64,000 bases of DNA from CAZTAO01 sp964611645 (GCA_964611645.1 CAZTAO010000007.1:62001-126000), one strand, 5' to 3'; shown: positions 40,764-50,423, numbered from the stretch's first letter. The notes: generated by a model from the letters alone, not told the origin. Translations and numbers: made by a program.

Positions 40764-43700
40764 TTAGTAGACCTCGATCCTGCGTATGGATGTCTCTCGC
40801 TTGTCCTCGGGGATTATCACCTTGTCCGGCGAACTGACCCGCTTGCCGGAGTCGTTGGACTTCCTCACAACTATACGGATGGCGTTGGTGCGCACCGGGG
40901 CGAACGCGTGCTTGCGGATGAAGTTGTCCACAGTCCCGCCCGATGCCGCCCATTTCTTGAAGTCCGGCGCATCCTTGATCTGAGGCAGCAGATTGTTCCA
41001 GTGACCGTTCTTCAGGTATTGCAGGGTGTAGTTGATGGGCGAGCAGTCTCTGCTCGGGTAGTCAGCGGAGGTGGGATCGCCCGGATGGATGACAATCTGG
41101 CTGATCCGCTGCTCTTTGGGCCACTTGATGCTGACCCAACCCGGGATGGTCTGCAGGTTCAGCGCGCTCATTGTGAGGTAAGGGTCATGCATAACAGCGC
41201 TTGGCGCTCTGTCTGACTTTGTGGATGTCACGACGGCCCCCGCTTCCTTGACCGCAAGGTTCTTGCTGCCCGCCTTGGCTTTCGGCGCGGGCTTGGGGCC
41301 GAACGCCGGGTCGAACTTGTTACGCAGGTCTGAGTTGAACGGGGCTTTGCGTATTCGCGTGTCGTTGTCGACCGGCTTACCGCTCAGCCGCCAATGGACG
41401 ATACCCACGTCCCGGGGTTTGAATGCGCTGAGGGGCAATTGTCCTCGATACCCGGTGCCGAATGCGGTCACAAGCGATCCGTCAGGCAGGAGCCACGTGG
41501 ACGTCGCCTGACTGCTGCACGCCCAGCCGTCCGGGCCTTTGATCGTGCCTTTCCAGGAAGCCAGGATGTAGCGGTGGTCGAGATCCCAGGTCTTGCCGTT
41601 GTCCTTGCTGACTACCGCCTCAACCCCAAACTGCGGGAAGCCGTCCGGGGTGTCGATATAGCCCTTGCGGACCACGTAGGTCATAACGATGTCGCCGTTT
41701 GGCATCAGGGCCATGGAAGCGTGGTGGCGGCCCCACTCGAACAGCCAGTTCTTCTCGGACCAGGTCTTTCCGTTGTCTTTGGAGACACACACAGCCAGCC
41801 CGCCGTAGTGGTCGATCTCGGTCTGCCATCTGTCGGGATTGTCCGTGCGGCAGGCGGCGACTATGTCCCCGTTCTTCGCGCGGACGAATGCTACTTCATT
41901 CATAGCATACATCTGGGGGACTTTGATCTCATCCCGCCAGGTGCGGCCGACGTCGTCGCTGAACCTGACAAACCCAAGGAAATGCCCTTCGGGATACTTG
42001 ATATGTGTCTCGTGGTTGTCCGTGCTGAAAGACATCAGGCGCGTAACTTCGCCGGTTGTCTTGTCGAAGTCGACCAGAGGCGGGTCCCACTCGGACCACG
42101 CGTTGCCGTTGGAGACTTTGGGGGTCGGGGCCGGGTCGCCCCAGGTCTCGCCGTAATCGTTTGAATAGTAGTGGTTTCCGCCCATCTGCAGCATCGCCTT
42201 GCTGCCGCCCAGATATGCAAGGCCGATGGCCATGGAGGTCTCTTCCATCTTCAAAACGTACTTCGGAGCGCTCCACGTCTTGCCGAGGTCGTCGGAGTAG
42301 CAGGTCATCGCGCGGTGCGGGTATTCGTAGGCGAACATCAGCAGCAGGCGGTTCTTTTCCGGGAAGTAGATCATATATGGCACGGCCATGAACATATCCA
42401 TATCTTCGGATATCATCTGAAGCTCGGCCTTGATCTGCTCCTGAGGCTGCTTACCACCGAGCCTGCGCACGATGGTGTCACGCCAGCCCTTCTGCCTCAT
42501 CGGTTTGCCTGGTACCGCAAGCGCGAATCCGGCGTCGAACTTGTTGCGCAGATCGGAGTCGAACGGCGCGCTGCTGATGGTATTGTCCTTGTTCAGACCC
42601 TTGGAGTTGAGATTCCACTTTACCAGTCCGACGTCCCTTGGTGAAGGCTGGCCATTCTCGTTTGGCTGGCCTCTATAACCGGTGCCGTAGGTTGTCAGCA
42701 GGTTGCCGTCCGGAAGCAGGACAGTCGAAGTAGCCTGGCTGCTGGGCCACCACGCATTGGGTCCGGCCCGGTTGCCCTTCCAGGCTGCCAGTATATACTT
42801 GTGGTCGAGGTCCCAGGTCTGGCCGTTGTCTTTGCTGACAATGGCCTCTACCCCGAAGTTATGTGTGCCGTCGGCGTCGTGGGGATAGCCCTCGCGGACA
42901 ACATAGGTCATAACCATATCGCCATTGGGCATCAGGACCATACTCGGGTGGTGGCGGCCCCAGTCGTACAGCTTCTTCAACTTGGACCAGGTCTTGCCGT
43001 TGTCCTTGGAAATCGATATCCCGAGGCCTTCATAGTGGTCCAGTTCCTGGCGGAAGCGTTCCGGAACGGTTGTTCGGCAGGCGGCGATGAGGTCACGGTT
43101 CTTCGCACGGGCGATATGGACCTCGTTTACCCCGTCCCACTCAGGCACCTTGACTGCCTCGCCCCAGGTTCGTCCCTCGTCCGTGCTGACAGCCATATAC
43201 GCCTGTGCGGCGCCGCCGGAGGGCACGTCACCAACACAGGTGTAGCCGGTCTGGATCATCAAGGTTACTTTGCCGGTCTTTGGGTCTCTTTCAGTGAAGA
43301 TAGGGTCCCAACCGTAGAAAGGCTTACCCTGGTAGGTGTGTGGGAATGGAGAGGTGTCGGTCCAGGTGCGGCCGTAGTCCGTGCTGCTCACACCGTTGTA
43401 CGTGACCACTTTGCCGTTTCCCAGATAGGTAAGCCCGACTTGCATAGATAGAGTCGACTTGCCGGCTGCGTCTGTGATCATAAACTGCGGGTCAGACCAC
43501 GTGGCGCCAAAGTCCGTGCTGCGCATGGTTGCCGCCATGTGAGGATAGTCCACACCCACCAGCATCAGCAGTTCATTTGTCTCGGGCATGAACACGATGT
43601 AGGGAACCGCCACCACGCGGTTGTACTTCTCAGTCACAATCTGCCCCACGGAGGGGAGTTGGATGGGTTTGGCAGAGCCGTTCATCTGGAATACGATGCT

Positions 43701-43772
43701 TTCATTCCAGCTCGCTGTGGCCTGTTTCGAGGCTGCGAACGAGGCAATGGCGACTAGTAGTAGGAGAACCAT
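40764..43772 (-). CDS. Duplicated sialidase (BNR/Asp-box) protein with C-terminal discoidin-like domain
   Basis: The protein has 1002 residues from ATG 43772, which begins a hydrophobic signal peptide; the longer frame would run through the tRNA gene and is rejected. Two consecutive propeller halves (about 40-410 and 420-830) each carry five Asp-boxes of the S-x-D-x-G-x-T-W type, for example STDFGATW, STDYGRTW, STDEGRTW, SKDNGKTW and SKDNGQTW in the first half. The final about 150 residues look like an F5/8-type C (discoidin) carbohydrate-binding domain. The whole protein is thus a tandem duplication. Sialidase activity is not certain, because many BNR proteins act on other sugars or none. 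Confidence 0.75.
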   Translation of the reverse strand: MVLLLLVAIASFAASKQATASWNESIVFQMNGSAKPIQLPSVGQIVTEKYNRVVAVPYIVFMPETNELLMLVGVDYPHMAATMRSTDFGATWSDPQFMITDAAGKSTLSMQVGLTYLGNGKVVTYNGVSSTDYGRTWTDTSPFPHTYQGKPFYGWDPIFTERDPKTGKVTLMIQTGYTCVGDVPSGGAAQAYMAVSTDEGRTWGEAVKVPEWDGVNEVHIARAKNRDLIAACRTTVPERFRQELDHYEGLGISISKDNGKTWSKLKKLYDWGRHHPSMVLMPNGDMVMTYVVREGYPHDADGTHNFGVEAIVSKDNGQTWDLDHKYILAAWKGNRAGPNAWWPSSQATSTVLLPDGNLLTTYGTGYRGQPNENGQPSPRDVGLVKWNLNSKGLNKDNTISSAPFDSDLRNKFDAGFALAVPGKPMRQKGWRDTIVRRLGGKQPQEQIKAELQMISEDMDMFMAVPYMIYFPEKNRLLLMFAYEYPHRAMTCYSDDLGKTWSAPKYVLKMEETSMAIGLAYLGGSKAMLQMGGNHYYSNDYGETWGDPAPTPKVSNGNAWSEWDPPLVDFDKTTGEVTRLMSFSTDNHETHIKYPEGHFLGFVRFSDDVGRTWRDEIKVPQMYAMNEVAFVRAKNGDIVAACRTDNPDRWQTEIDHYGGLAVCVSKDNGKTWSEKNWLFEWGRHHASMALMPNGDIVMTYVVRKGYIDTPDGFPQFGVEAVVSKDNGKTWDLDHRYILASWKGTIKGPDGWACSSQATSTWLLPDGSLVTAFGTGYRGQLPLSAFKPRDVGIVHWRLSGKPVDNDTRIRKAPFNSDLRNKFDPAFGPKPAPKAKAGSKNLAVKEAGAVVTSTKSDRAPSAVMHDPYLTMSALNLQTIPGWVSIKWPKEQRISQIVIHPGDPTSADYPSRDCSPINYTLQYLKNGHWNNLLPQIKDAPDFKKWAASGGTVDNFIRKHAFAPVRTNAIRIVVRKSNDSGKRVSSPDKVIIPEDKRETSIRRIEVY

Positions 43773-43843
43773 GATTTCACGCAAGGCCGGGAACCTCCTG
43801 AGAGCGTTGTGGCTGCGAGGGTTGGGGACGTTTGCTGAGAGGT

Positions 43844-43919
43844 TGGCGCACCCGGCGCGACTCGAACGCGCGACCTTCTGCTCCGGAGGCAGACGCTCTA
43901 TCCACTGAGCTACGGGTGC
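43844..43919 (-). tRNA. tRNA-Arg (anticodon CCG)
   Basis: The minus strand folds as a complete 76-nt tRNA: acceptor GCACCCG with CGGGTGC, D-arm GCTC-AGTGGATA-GAGC, anticodon arm TCTGC-CTCCGGA-GCAGA with anticodon CCG, short variable loop AGGTC, T-arm GCGCG-TTCGAGT-CGCGC. Discriminator G and the CCA end are encoded. It lies 71 bp upstream of the sialidase-like gene and has its own promoter. Confidence 0.95.
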
Positions 43920-43931
43920 AATGACCATCTG

Positions 43932-43960
43932 ATTATACCACTCCACCTGCCGCAATTCAA
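43932..43960 (-). promoter_or_regulatory. Sigma-70 promoter of tRNA-Arg
   Basis: Minus-strand TTGAAT (43955-43960), exactly 17 bp, TATAAT (43932-43937). The spacer ends in GTGG. The tRNA 5' end follows 12 bp after the -10. Confidence 0.8.
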
Positions 43961-44030
43961 AGTCCCATTTAAGCAACCGCTTGCAACAAGTCTAGCGTAC
44001 GTGACGGGGAGTGGTCAATTGGGGGGAGTT

Positions 44031-44057
44031 GGGACATATGGGACGTATGGGACGGGG
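44031..44057. repeat. Three 9-bp tandem units after murI
   Basis: GGGACATAT, GGGACGTAT and GGGACGGGG lie just past the murI stop. They are related in inverted orientation to the array at 20820-20855. Confidence 0.5.
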
Positions 44058-44058
44058 A

Positions 44059-44880
44059 CTACGTCGGAATCCGGAGTTGTTTGCCGCTGGTCCAACAGGC
44101 GGACGCTACCTTTGGGATGGTTCTCCCCAGGAAGCTTGAGCCTATGGTGCTCAGACCTTCAGTTGGGCCGCTGCAGTAGAATGCGTGGGTGACGGTATCG
44201 GAGGTGGAGAGCAGGTTGGCCGCCGTCAGGAGCTCAACCAGTTGGCGCGTGGTCTCTTCCGCTGGGTCGACTATGGTCGCGCCGTTGGCAGCTAACTCGA
44301 CCGCCTTGCGTACAAACGGGTAGTGGGTGCAGCCAAGGATGATAGTCCCGCAACCGGCGCTGCCCAGCTCGCTTACATAGCCTGCGGCAGCCTCGAGCGC
44401 CTCATCGCTTTCCGCCATTCCCGACTCCACCAGCGGCACGAACTTCGGGCAGGGAACCTGCACAACCTCGCAGCCCGGCTTGACCCCATCGATGGCCCGG
44501 ACGTATGCGCCGCTCTTTACTGTTCCAGTTGTTGCCAGGACTCCTATCGCGCAGCCGTTGGAGCAGACTGCCGCCGCTACAGCGCCAGGCTCAATTACGC
44601 CCAGTATCGGGGTGTTGGGATGTCTGAGGCGGGCATCTTCCAGGGCAATGGCGCTGGACATATTGCAGGCCATTACCACAGCCTTTGAGCCTGATTCTAT
44701 GAGGAAATCACATATCCCGAGGGCAAAACTGCGAACCTCATCCGCGGAGCGCTCCCCGTATGGCACGTGCGCCGTGTCCGCGAAGTAGATGATGCCTTCA
44801 TTGGGCAGCATCTCCAGCACGTTTCTTGCCACGCTGAGGCCGCCCAGACCTGAATCAAAAATGCCTATTGGACCAGTCAA
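44059..44880 (-). CDS. murI: Glutamate racemase
   Basis: The protein has 273 residues. Family motifs are IGIFDSGLGGLSVARNVLEM, FADTAHVPYGERSADEV, the first catalytic Cys in ACNMSSA (about residue 72), and the second in ILGCTHYPFV. MurI makes D-glutamate for peptidoglycan in the cytoplasm. The residue after the first Cys-Asn is Met, where Thr is usual (CNT). The frame is clean, so this is a real substitution or a base error. It is the last gene of hrcA-amidase-gerMN-murI, with 1 bp between the gerMN stop and its start. Confidence 0.92.
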   Translation of the reverse strand: MTGPIGIFDSGLGGLSVARNVLEMLPNEGIIYFADTAHVPYGERSADEVRSFALGICDFLIESGSKAVVMACNMSSAIALEDARLRHPNTPILGVIEPGAVAAAVCSNGCAIGVLATTGTVKSGAYVRAIDGVKPGCEVVQVPCPKFVPLVESGMAESDEALEAAAGYVSELGSAGCGTIILGCTHYPFVRKAVELAANGATIVDPAEETTRQLVELLTAANLLSTSDTVTHAFYCSGPTEGLSTIGSSFLGRTIPKVASACWTSGKQLRIPT

Positions 44881-44881
44881 T

Positions 44882-45496
44882 CTATCCCCCCGGCTTTAGA
44901 ACATCCGTCAGCGGCTCGATTGGCTCTGTCATATCCAGATGACCGCCGAGCGATTCCACACTCTTGCCGTTCACCAGTATTCTGACCTTGTCTATCTTGC
45001 TCTCCTTGCATGCGGCAAGGGTGTGCGCGATGCTGTTTAGTGTAAGCGACTCCTGCTCCGCGCCGCCGCTGAAACCATCGACGAACTCGGAGCTGAGATC
45101 GATTGTTGCAATGCCTTTGTCCACGACCACAGGTTTGAGCCGTTTCGTCCCCTTTGGGATGAGCTCAAGCGAGTCTATCGGCTTCTGGCCCTCTTCGAGA
45201 AACACATCCAGGGTGACGTCCACTTCATTCCCCGGTTTGTCCGATTCCACCTGCTGCCCAACGAGATAGAACGAATTGCTTGTCGCCTTGGGCAGGAATA
45301 TGGTGAACTTGCGCACCACGGGGGCCGTCGGGACCGGCTCCATGCTCACCTGAGCCTTGCCCCCTCCACTGGAGATGTCTGTCTTGCCTCTGTTCATCAG
45401 GTAGGTGGTGATTGCCGCGCTCAAACCGAAGACGACAACAACAAGCACAACAGTCCATACGATGGCTTTGGCGTTCTTTGGCTGCTTTGCGGACAT
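44882..45496 (-). CDS. GerMN-domain membrane protein
   Basis: The protein has 204 residues. One transmembrane helix (about 10-32) is followed by a short linker and a GerMN domain at about 60-200: KFTIFLPKATSNSFYLVGQQ, KPIDSLELIPKGTKRLKPVV, GIATIDLSSEFVDGFSGG and EQESLTLNSIAHTLAACKES. This fold is known from the spore germination protein GerM but is widespread in non-sporulating bacteria beside cell-wall amidases. It sits between the amidase and murI, so a role in peptidoglycan metabolism at the membrane is inferred. Confidence 0.85.
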   Translation of the reverse strand: MSAKQPKNAKAIVWTVVLVVVVFGLSAAITTYLMNRGKTDISSGGGKAQVSMEPVPTAPVVRKFTIFLPKATSNSFYLVGQQVESDKPGNEVDVTLDVFLEEGQKPIDSLELIPKGTKRLKPVVVDKGIATIDLSSEFVDGFSGGAEQESLTLNSIAHTLAACKESKIDKVRILVNGKSVESLGGHLDMTEPIEPLTDVLKPGG

Positions 45497-45500
45497 ACTG

Positions 45501-47237
45501 TTACCTCGATCCCATCTGGGTAGGAGCGCTGACCAGATAATCCTTCAGCCCTCGCACTACAGCGTTCGCTATCTTCTTCTGGAACTCAGGATCGGTGAGC
45601 TTCTTGCGGTCTGCGGAGTGGTTCACGAATCCGCATTCAAGCAGCAAACCGGGTATTGCGGATCCATCCAGATTCCTAAGCACTGCCAAGCCTATTGAGT
45701 GCAGAGTGAGATCACTCTTTGGTCTTCGATCGCACATCCCAGTCATAGTGCAGACCGCATTGTGGACGGTATAGGCCAGCGCTTTGGCGCTCGGGTCCTG
45801 TTTATGGTAGAAAGTCTCAATCCCTGTTGCGCTGTTCGGGTTGTAGTTGGAATTACAGTGAATGCTGATGAAGAAGTCGGCCTGGTTATCTATCGCCATA
45901 CCTGTGCGCTCATCGAATGTGACGTTTGTCTTGTCGTCTCGGGTGAGCATAGCTTCGGCCCCGGCCGCTCTCAGGGAATCGGCAAGCGCGCGGGCCACGG
46001 CCAGGTTGATGACTCGCTCATATACATTGCCGAACTTCGCACCACCGTTGGTTCCCATGTGGCCCGGGTCTATCACAACCAGCTTGCCCTTCAGAGTTCC
46101 GCCGGACTTGAACAGCGGCCTCACGTGGACAGTCACTGAGTTCCCTTCGACCGTCGTATCCACCAGCGACATCCTTGGCAGTTCCAGCGTTATCCTTGCG
46201 GTCTGGGCCGACTCCGATTCCTGGTTGGCGGTATACTTGAGCAGCAGCGGGTGGGAGCCGTCTATCTTCTGGGCGTCCTCGGTGAGGGTTCCGCCTCGGA
46301 ACACGATGCCGATCTTGCCGGTGGAGAGGTCTGAGTAGGCCTTCACAGAGGGCGGGCCTGATGTGAAGATGAAGAGATCAAACGACAGATCATCCACCGT
46401 CTGCAGCGCCACCGACTCCACATCGTACGGCTTCACCGGCACTGGCGTGGGGATGGGTATAGGCGTTGGAGTAGGTGATACCCCCGGCGTCGGGGTTGGT
46501 GTCGGCGTTGGCGTTGGCGTGAAGTTCGCGCCTGATATGCTCTCGCCCACAAGCACCACTATCCTCGACGCCACCGGCTCACTCTGCGCCTCGTATCGCA
46601 CTTTCTTCTTCAGGTCCAGCACCACGCGGGCGGTAGTGGGATTGAACTGCCCCAACCTGCACTTCTCAACGTAAGCCGACTGCACCACTGAGTCTTTTGC
46701 GCTGGGGGCCAGTTTCGATCCGTCGAGATCGATCGCAAGCCTGTTCCCACCGAATACTCTCATCGAATACTTGACTGGGAAGGATGTGTGGACTGTCAAC
46801 TCGCCGTCTGCAAACTCAGCCGACTTCAGGTGCGCCAGCAGGCTGACGGAGGTCTTGGCAGTATCCCAGGCCATGTCCCCGCCCAGAATGCTCAGGGCCT
46901 TGCCGACCGGGACCATTCCCGTTCCTTTGATCTTCTTCAGCACAACGGAATTGGCCTCGCCGAGTCGGTTGTTGAAAATCGCCTTTTTGGAGTCACCGGA
47001 AAGGGCGTACCCACCGGAGAGGCGATCCAGAATACTCAGAGGGGCATACACTTCATCGCCGATCTTCACGGCCTGGCCGCCCAGATCCAGTGTCTCAGTG
47101 CCTATGGAAATCTTTACGGGGGTGTCCTGCGCGGAAGCCGGTATCGCCAGCGAGCAGAGGAGTATGGCAAAGACCAGAAATGCCGGCACAATCACAATGC
47201 GCTCCAGCGGCAGCAATTTGCGGCAGATAGAAAGCAT
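45501..47237 (-). CDS. N-acetylmuramoyl-L-alanine amidase (amidase_3) with AMIN-type and stalk domains
   Basis: The protein has 578 residues from ATG 47237 with a signal peptide (hydrophobic 11-35). An N-terminal copper-amine-oxidase-N1-like domain (about 40-100: VKIGDEVYAPLSILDRLSGG) is followed by an AMIN-like domain, a (TP)n linker at about 268-290 and a second AMIN-like domain. The amidase_3 domain starts at 384, with zinc ligands His393 (DPGH), Glu407 (YER) and His460 (SIHCN), and catalytic Glu534 (LLECGF). The enzyme cleaves the lactyl-amide bond of peptidoglycan in the periplasm. It lies 8 bp after hrcA and 4 bp before gerMN. Confidence 0.9.
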   Translation of the reverse strand: MLSICRKLLPLERIVIVPAFLVFAILLCSLAIPASAQDTPVKISIGTETLDLGGQAVKIGDEVYAPLSILDRLSGGYALSGDSKKAIFNNRLGEANSVVLKKIKGTGMVPVGKALSILGGDMAWDTAKTSVSLLAHLKSAEFADGELTVHTSFPVKYSMRVFGGNRLAIDLDGSKLAPSAKDSVVQSAYVEKCRLGQFNPTTARVVLDLKKKVRYEAQSEPVASRIVVLVGESISGANFTPTPTPTPTPTPGVSPTPTPIPIPTPVPVKPYDVESVALQTVDDLSFDLFIFTSGPPSVKAYSDLSTGKIGIVFRGGTLTEDAQKIDGSHPLLLKYTANQESESAQTARITLELPRMSLVDTTVEGNSVTVHVRPLFKSGGTLKGKLVVIDPGHMGTNGGAKFGNVYERVINLAVARALADSLRAAGAEAMLTRDDKTNVTFDERTGMAIDNQADFFISIHCNSNYNPNSATGIETFYHKQDPSAKALAYTVHNAVCTMTGMCDRRPKSDLTLHSIGLAVLRNLDGSAIPGLLLECGFVNHSADRKKLTDPEFQKKIANAVVRGLKDYLVSAPTQMGSR

Positions 47238-47245
47238 ATTACAAC

Positions 47246-48277
47246 TCACAACGGGTTCAGACTTGTCAGCAGGCGGCCCAGCCCTGAAGCGACCTGGCTG
47301 ACCGAATCCACTGCCTTGCGGTAGTCCATCCTGGTGGGGCCGACAACCCCTATTGTGCCCGCGACTTTGGACCCCACGCGATACTTGGTGGCGACCACAC
47401 TGCAATAACGCATATCGTCCAGCGGGTTTTCCGAGCCTATTATCACAGTGACGTTCGGCCACACGTAGACCGAAGAAAAGAGCTTGTGCAGGCTGCGTCG
47501 GCGTTCGAGGGCGGAGAGAACTCTCTCCAGCCTCTGGACGTCTCTGAACTCAGGCTGCTGAGCGATGTAGCTGGCGCCGTCGAAATGGACATCCGATTCG
47601 GTGGACATCTCAAGCTCGTTGCCCAGGAATCCGGCCACTTCCTTGAAAGCCCTGGTCAGCCATTCCGGCTCGTTCTCGTCTTGGGACAGGCCGTTCTCGG
47701 CCACAGAGTGAATACTCTTGCCGGAAAGCCGCTCCACCAGGAGCCGCGCGAGCAGCGTCACATCAGCCTTTGTGATATTCCCGAGGTCCAGGATATGGTT
47801 CAGGATGCGGATATTATCCAGCACCACCACGAGCAGCAGTTTGCGAACTCCCAAGGTGGATACGCTGGCGTGGGTTATCACGGCATCGGTTATAGCCGGG
47901 CTTGTGGCTACCGATGTGTAGTGTGTAACGCGCGAAAGCAGCTTGCATGTCTCTTCCACAAGAATATCGACTTCGGACCTCGGCGCGGGGAGGCGTGTCT
48001 GCCGAACTGACACTGCCGGAGCCATCAGCCAGTCCACGAAGAACCTGTATCCGAGGTCAGTGGGTATGCGGCCGGCGGAAGTGTGGGGCTGGATGATGTA
48101 GCCCATCTCCGAAAGCTCGGCCATCTCGCTGCGAACGGTCGCCGACTTGACTCCAAGGAACCCTCGCTCAGCAATCGAGTGCGACCCAACCGGCTCCGCA
48201 GTCCTCACGTAGTCGTCGACTATAGCCCGCAAAATGGTCTGTTTGCGGCTGTCCAAATTATCGGAAGAAAATGCCAT
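47246..48277 (-). CDS. hrcA: Heat-inducible transcription repressor HrcA
   Basis: The protein has 343 residues, with N-terminal winged helix (about 1-75: QTILRAIVDDYVRTAEPVGS, VRSEMAELSEMGYIIQPHTS, AGRIPTDLGYRFFVDWLM) and the HrcA effector domain (about 105-343). HrcA represses chaperone operons through the CIRCE element. Here it heads a cell-wall operon and no grpE/dnaK/dnaJ is in the window. The promoter is at 48323-48351. No canonical CIRCE was found, only a short inverted repeat GCACTT/AAGTGC over the -10. Confidence 0.92.
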   Translation of the reverse strand: MAFSSDNLDSRKQTILRAIVDDYVRTAEPVGSHSIAERGFLGVKSATVRSEMAELSEMGYIIQPHTSAGRIPTDLGYRFFVDWLMAPAVSVRQTRLPAPRSEVDILVEETCKLLSRVTHYTSVATSPAITDAVITHASVSTLGVRKLLLVVVLDNIRILNHILDLGNITKADVTLLARLLVERLSGKSIHSVAENGLSQDENEPEWLTRAFKEVAGFLGNELEMSTESDVHFDGASYIAQQPEFRDVQRLERVLSALERRRSLHKLFSSVYVWPNVTVIIGSENPLDDMRYCSVVATKYRVGSKVAGTIGVVGPTRMDYRKAVDSVSQVASGLGRLLTSLNPL

Positions 48278-48322
48278 CTGCCTACCCGCAACGCATCAAA
48301 GACACCGCGCCCTGCACTTAGA

Positions 48323-48351
48323 ATGCTACCATCCGAAGTGCTCCATGTCAA
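48323..48351 (-). promoter_or_regulatory. Sigma-70-like promoter for hrcA-amidase-gerMN-murI
   Basis: Minus-strand TTGACA (48346-48351, perfect), 17 bp ending ATGG, TAGCAT (48323-48328). GCACTT and AAGTGC on either side could be a degenerate operator. Confidence 0.6.
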
Positions 48352-48375
48352 GGTAAGCGCCTGGAGTTGTCGCGT

Positions 48376-50100
48376 CTACCCGCCGCCCTTCATCGCCTTT
48401 TCTATCTTCGCCCACGAGTCTCGGAGGGTCGCCGTGCGGTTGAAGACCAGCTTCTCCGGGGTGGAGTCCTGGTCTACGCAGAAGTAGCCTAGCCTCTCGA
48501 ACTGATACCTAGCCCCTGGCTGTGCCCCGACCACGGTTGGCTCCACCCAGCAATTGGTGACTTCCAGCGAGTTGGGGTTGAGGTTGGAGAACCAGTCTTT
48601 GCCCTCTTCCACATCGTCCGGGTCGGGTTTCACGAACAGGTGGTCATATATCCTGGCCTCGGCCTCGACTGCTTTCTCTGCCGAGACCCAGTGCAGCGTG
48701 GCTTTGACCTTTCTTCCGTCCGGCGCATCGCCGCCGCGCGTGGCTGGGTCGTAGGTGCAGTGAAGCTCAACAACCTCGCCGTTCTCGTCTTTCACCACGT
48801 CGACACACTTGATGAAATAGGCGTATCTTAGCCGCACTTCCCGGCCCGGAGCCAGCCTGAAGAATTTCGGCGGTGGGTCTTCGCGGAAGTCTTCGCGCTC
48901 GATGTAAAGCTCTCGCCCGAACGGCACCTTGCGCGTCCCGGCTTCCGGGTCTTCGGGGTTATTGACGGCGTCCAGTTCCTCGATCTGCCCCTCGGGGTAG
49001 TTGGTCAGCACCACTTTGATGGGCTTCAGAACTGCCATCACTCGCGGCGACTCCTTGTTGAGGTAGTCGCGAATGCAGTCCTCCAACACCGCCACATCCA
49101 CGGTGCTGTCTGTTTTGGCGACCCCTATCCTCCGGCAGAACTCTCTGATAGCTTCGGGAGTGTAGCCTCGTCTTCTCAGGCCCGCAAGCGTGGGGAGACG
49201 TGGGTCGCTGTAACCGTTCACGTGGCCGGCGTTGACCAGCTCAATGAACCTCCGCTTGCTCATCACGGTGTAAGTCAGGTGAAGACGCGCGAATTCGATC
49301 TGCCGAGGATGGTAAATACCCAACTGATCCAGGAACCAGTCGTAAAGCGGCCGATGGATCTCATAGTCCTTATCGCACAGGGAATGGGTAACGCCCTCGA
49401 TGGAGTCTTCCAAGCCGTGTGCCCAGTCGTACATCGGGTATATGCACCACTTGTCGCCCTGTCGGTGGTGGTCGGTGTGCCTGATCCGATACATTATCGG
49501 GTCGCGCATATTGAGGTTTGGCGAGCACATATCTATCTTGGCGCGCAAGGTGCGGGTGCCGTCCGGGAACTCCCCCGCCTTCATCCGCTGGAACAGGTCC
49601 AGGTTCTCCTCAACGCTGCGATCTCTGCAAGGGCTGTTCACACCCGGCTGATTGGGAGTGCCGCGCAGTTCGATGACTTCGTCCGGCGTGGCGTCGCACA
49701 CATACGCACTGCCCTTCTTGATGAGGTCGATTGCCCATTCGTACATCTGCCCAAAGTAATCCGAACCAAAGAACAGCCGGTCTTCCCAGTCCGCTCCTAC
49801 CCACTTCACGTCCTCGATTATGGCGTCGACGAACTCCTGCTCCTCTTTGACCGGATTGGTGTCGTCGAAGCGGAGGTTGAACTTGCCGCCGAACTCCTGC
49901 GCAATGCCATAGTCTATCCATATAGCCTTAGCGTGGCCGATATGCAGATAGGCGTTAGGCTCCGGAGGAAACCGCGTATGCACGTGGTCGAACCGGCCCT
50001 CGGCCAAGTCCTGCTTAACTGCTTCACGGATAAAGTCTGTAGATTCCCGCCCCTCGGCTTCGGCAGTGATCTCCGTTGTGTCGTTCTTAGGTTCGCTCAT
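48376..50100 (-). CDS. glnS: Glutamine--tRNA ligase
   Basis: The protein has 574 residues, similar to bacterial GlnRS. The class I motif HIGH is at 53-56 ([14 protein letters not shown]), followed by [20 protein letters not shown]. The KMSKS-like motif is VMSKRRF at about 283. The catalytic core carries GlnRS features ([40 protein letters not shown]) and the C-terminal anticodon-binding beta-barrels are complete. It charges tRNA-Gln directly. It appears monocistronic. GlnRS was probably acquired laterally in many non-proteobacterial lineages, a general point not tested here. Confidence 0.95.
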   Translation of the reverse strand: MSEPKNDTTEITAEAEGRESTDFIREAVKQDLAEGRFDHVHTRFPPEPNAYLHIGHAKAIWIDYGIAQEFGGKFNLRFDDTNPVKEEQEFVDAIIEDVKWVGADWEDRLFFGSDYFGQMYEWAIDLIKKGSAYVCDATPDEVIELRGTPNQPGVNSPCRDRSVEENLDLFQRMKAGEFPDGTRTLRAKIDMCSPNLNMRDPIMYRIRHTDHHRQGDKWCIYPMYDWAHGLEDSIEGVTHSLCDKDYEIHRPLYDWFLDQLGIYHPRQIEFARLHLTYTVMSKRRFIELVNAGHVNGYSDPRLPTLAGLRRRGYTPEAIREFCRRIGVAKTDSTVDVAVLEDCIRDYLNKESPRVMAVLKPIKVVLTNYPEGQIEELDAVNNPEDPEAGTRKVPFGRELYIEREDFREDPPPKFFRLAPGREVRLRYAYFIKCVDVVKDENGEVVELHCTYDPATRGGDAPDGRKVKATLHWVSAEKAVEAEARIYDHLFVKPDPDDVEEGKDWFSNLNPNSLEVTNCWVEPTVVGAQPGARYQFERLGYFCVDQDSTPEKLVFNRTATLRDSWAKIEKAMKGGG

Positions 50101-50392
50101 AATCGTTTCCGTCTCTCTTCTTGGGCAATGGTAACGCGTAACTATGCTGCGGGAACGTCGGTCTGCACTTTCAAACTAATACGCGAAATGCAAGTTCCCG
50201 CAGCCCAATCCAAACGCAGGCCGCGCCCAAGTGAATTCTTCCCCAGAGCACCCATGTTCCCACATCAAGCTCATGAGGTCAACTGAGGAAGACTCCCTCT
50301 CCCCGGTCCCGCGGGGAGAGGGCGGGGGTGAGGGGTAGAGATGAGCCCAGCGAGAGGGTACAAAATCCCTCAACACCGAGCCTACAGGAATG

Positions 50393-50401
50393 TGGTAATA
50401 T
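50393..50401 (+). promoter_or_regulatory. Extended -10 promoter upstream of the 32-residue ORF
   Basis: TGGTAATAT (TG, G, TAATAT) preceded by GT, so again GTGG directly before the -10. No -35 is clear. A transcript would start about 15 bp before the GTG at 50424. Confidence 0.35.
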
Positions 50402-50423
50402 ACCAGTAGTGGAGTGTAACGCT

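Noticed and set aside
43773..43976. N-terminal extension of the sialidase-like frame upstream of ATG 43772
   Set aside because: This stretch contains the tRNA-Arg gene and its promoter, and the signal peptide begins at 43772.
48290..48360. CIRCE element before hrcA
   Set aside because: Only 6-bp arms GCACTT/AAGTGC with wrong spacing are present; the canonical 9-9-9 structure is absent.
49222..50286. 354-codon plus-strand ORF opposite glnS
   Set aside because: It is antisense to GlnRS with the HIGH and MSK motifs; no features of its own.
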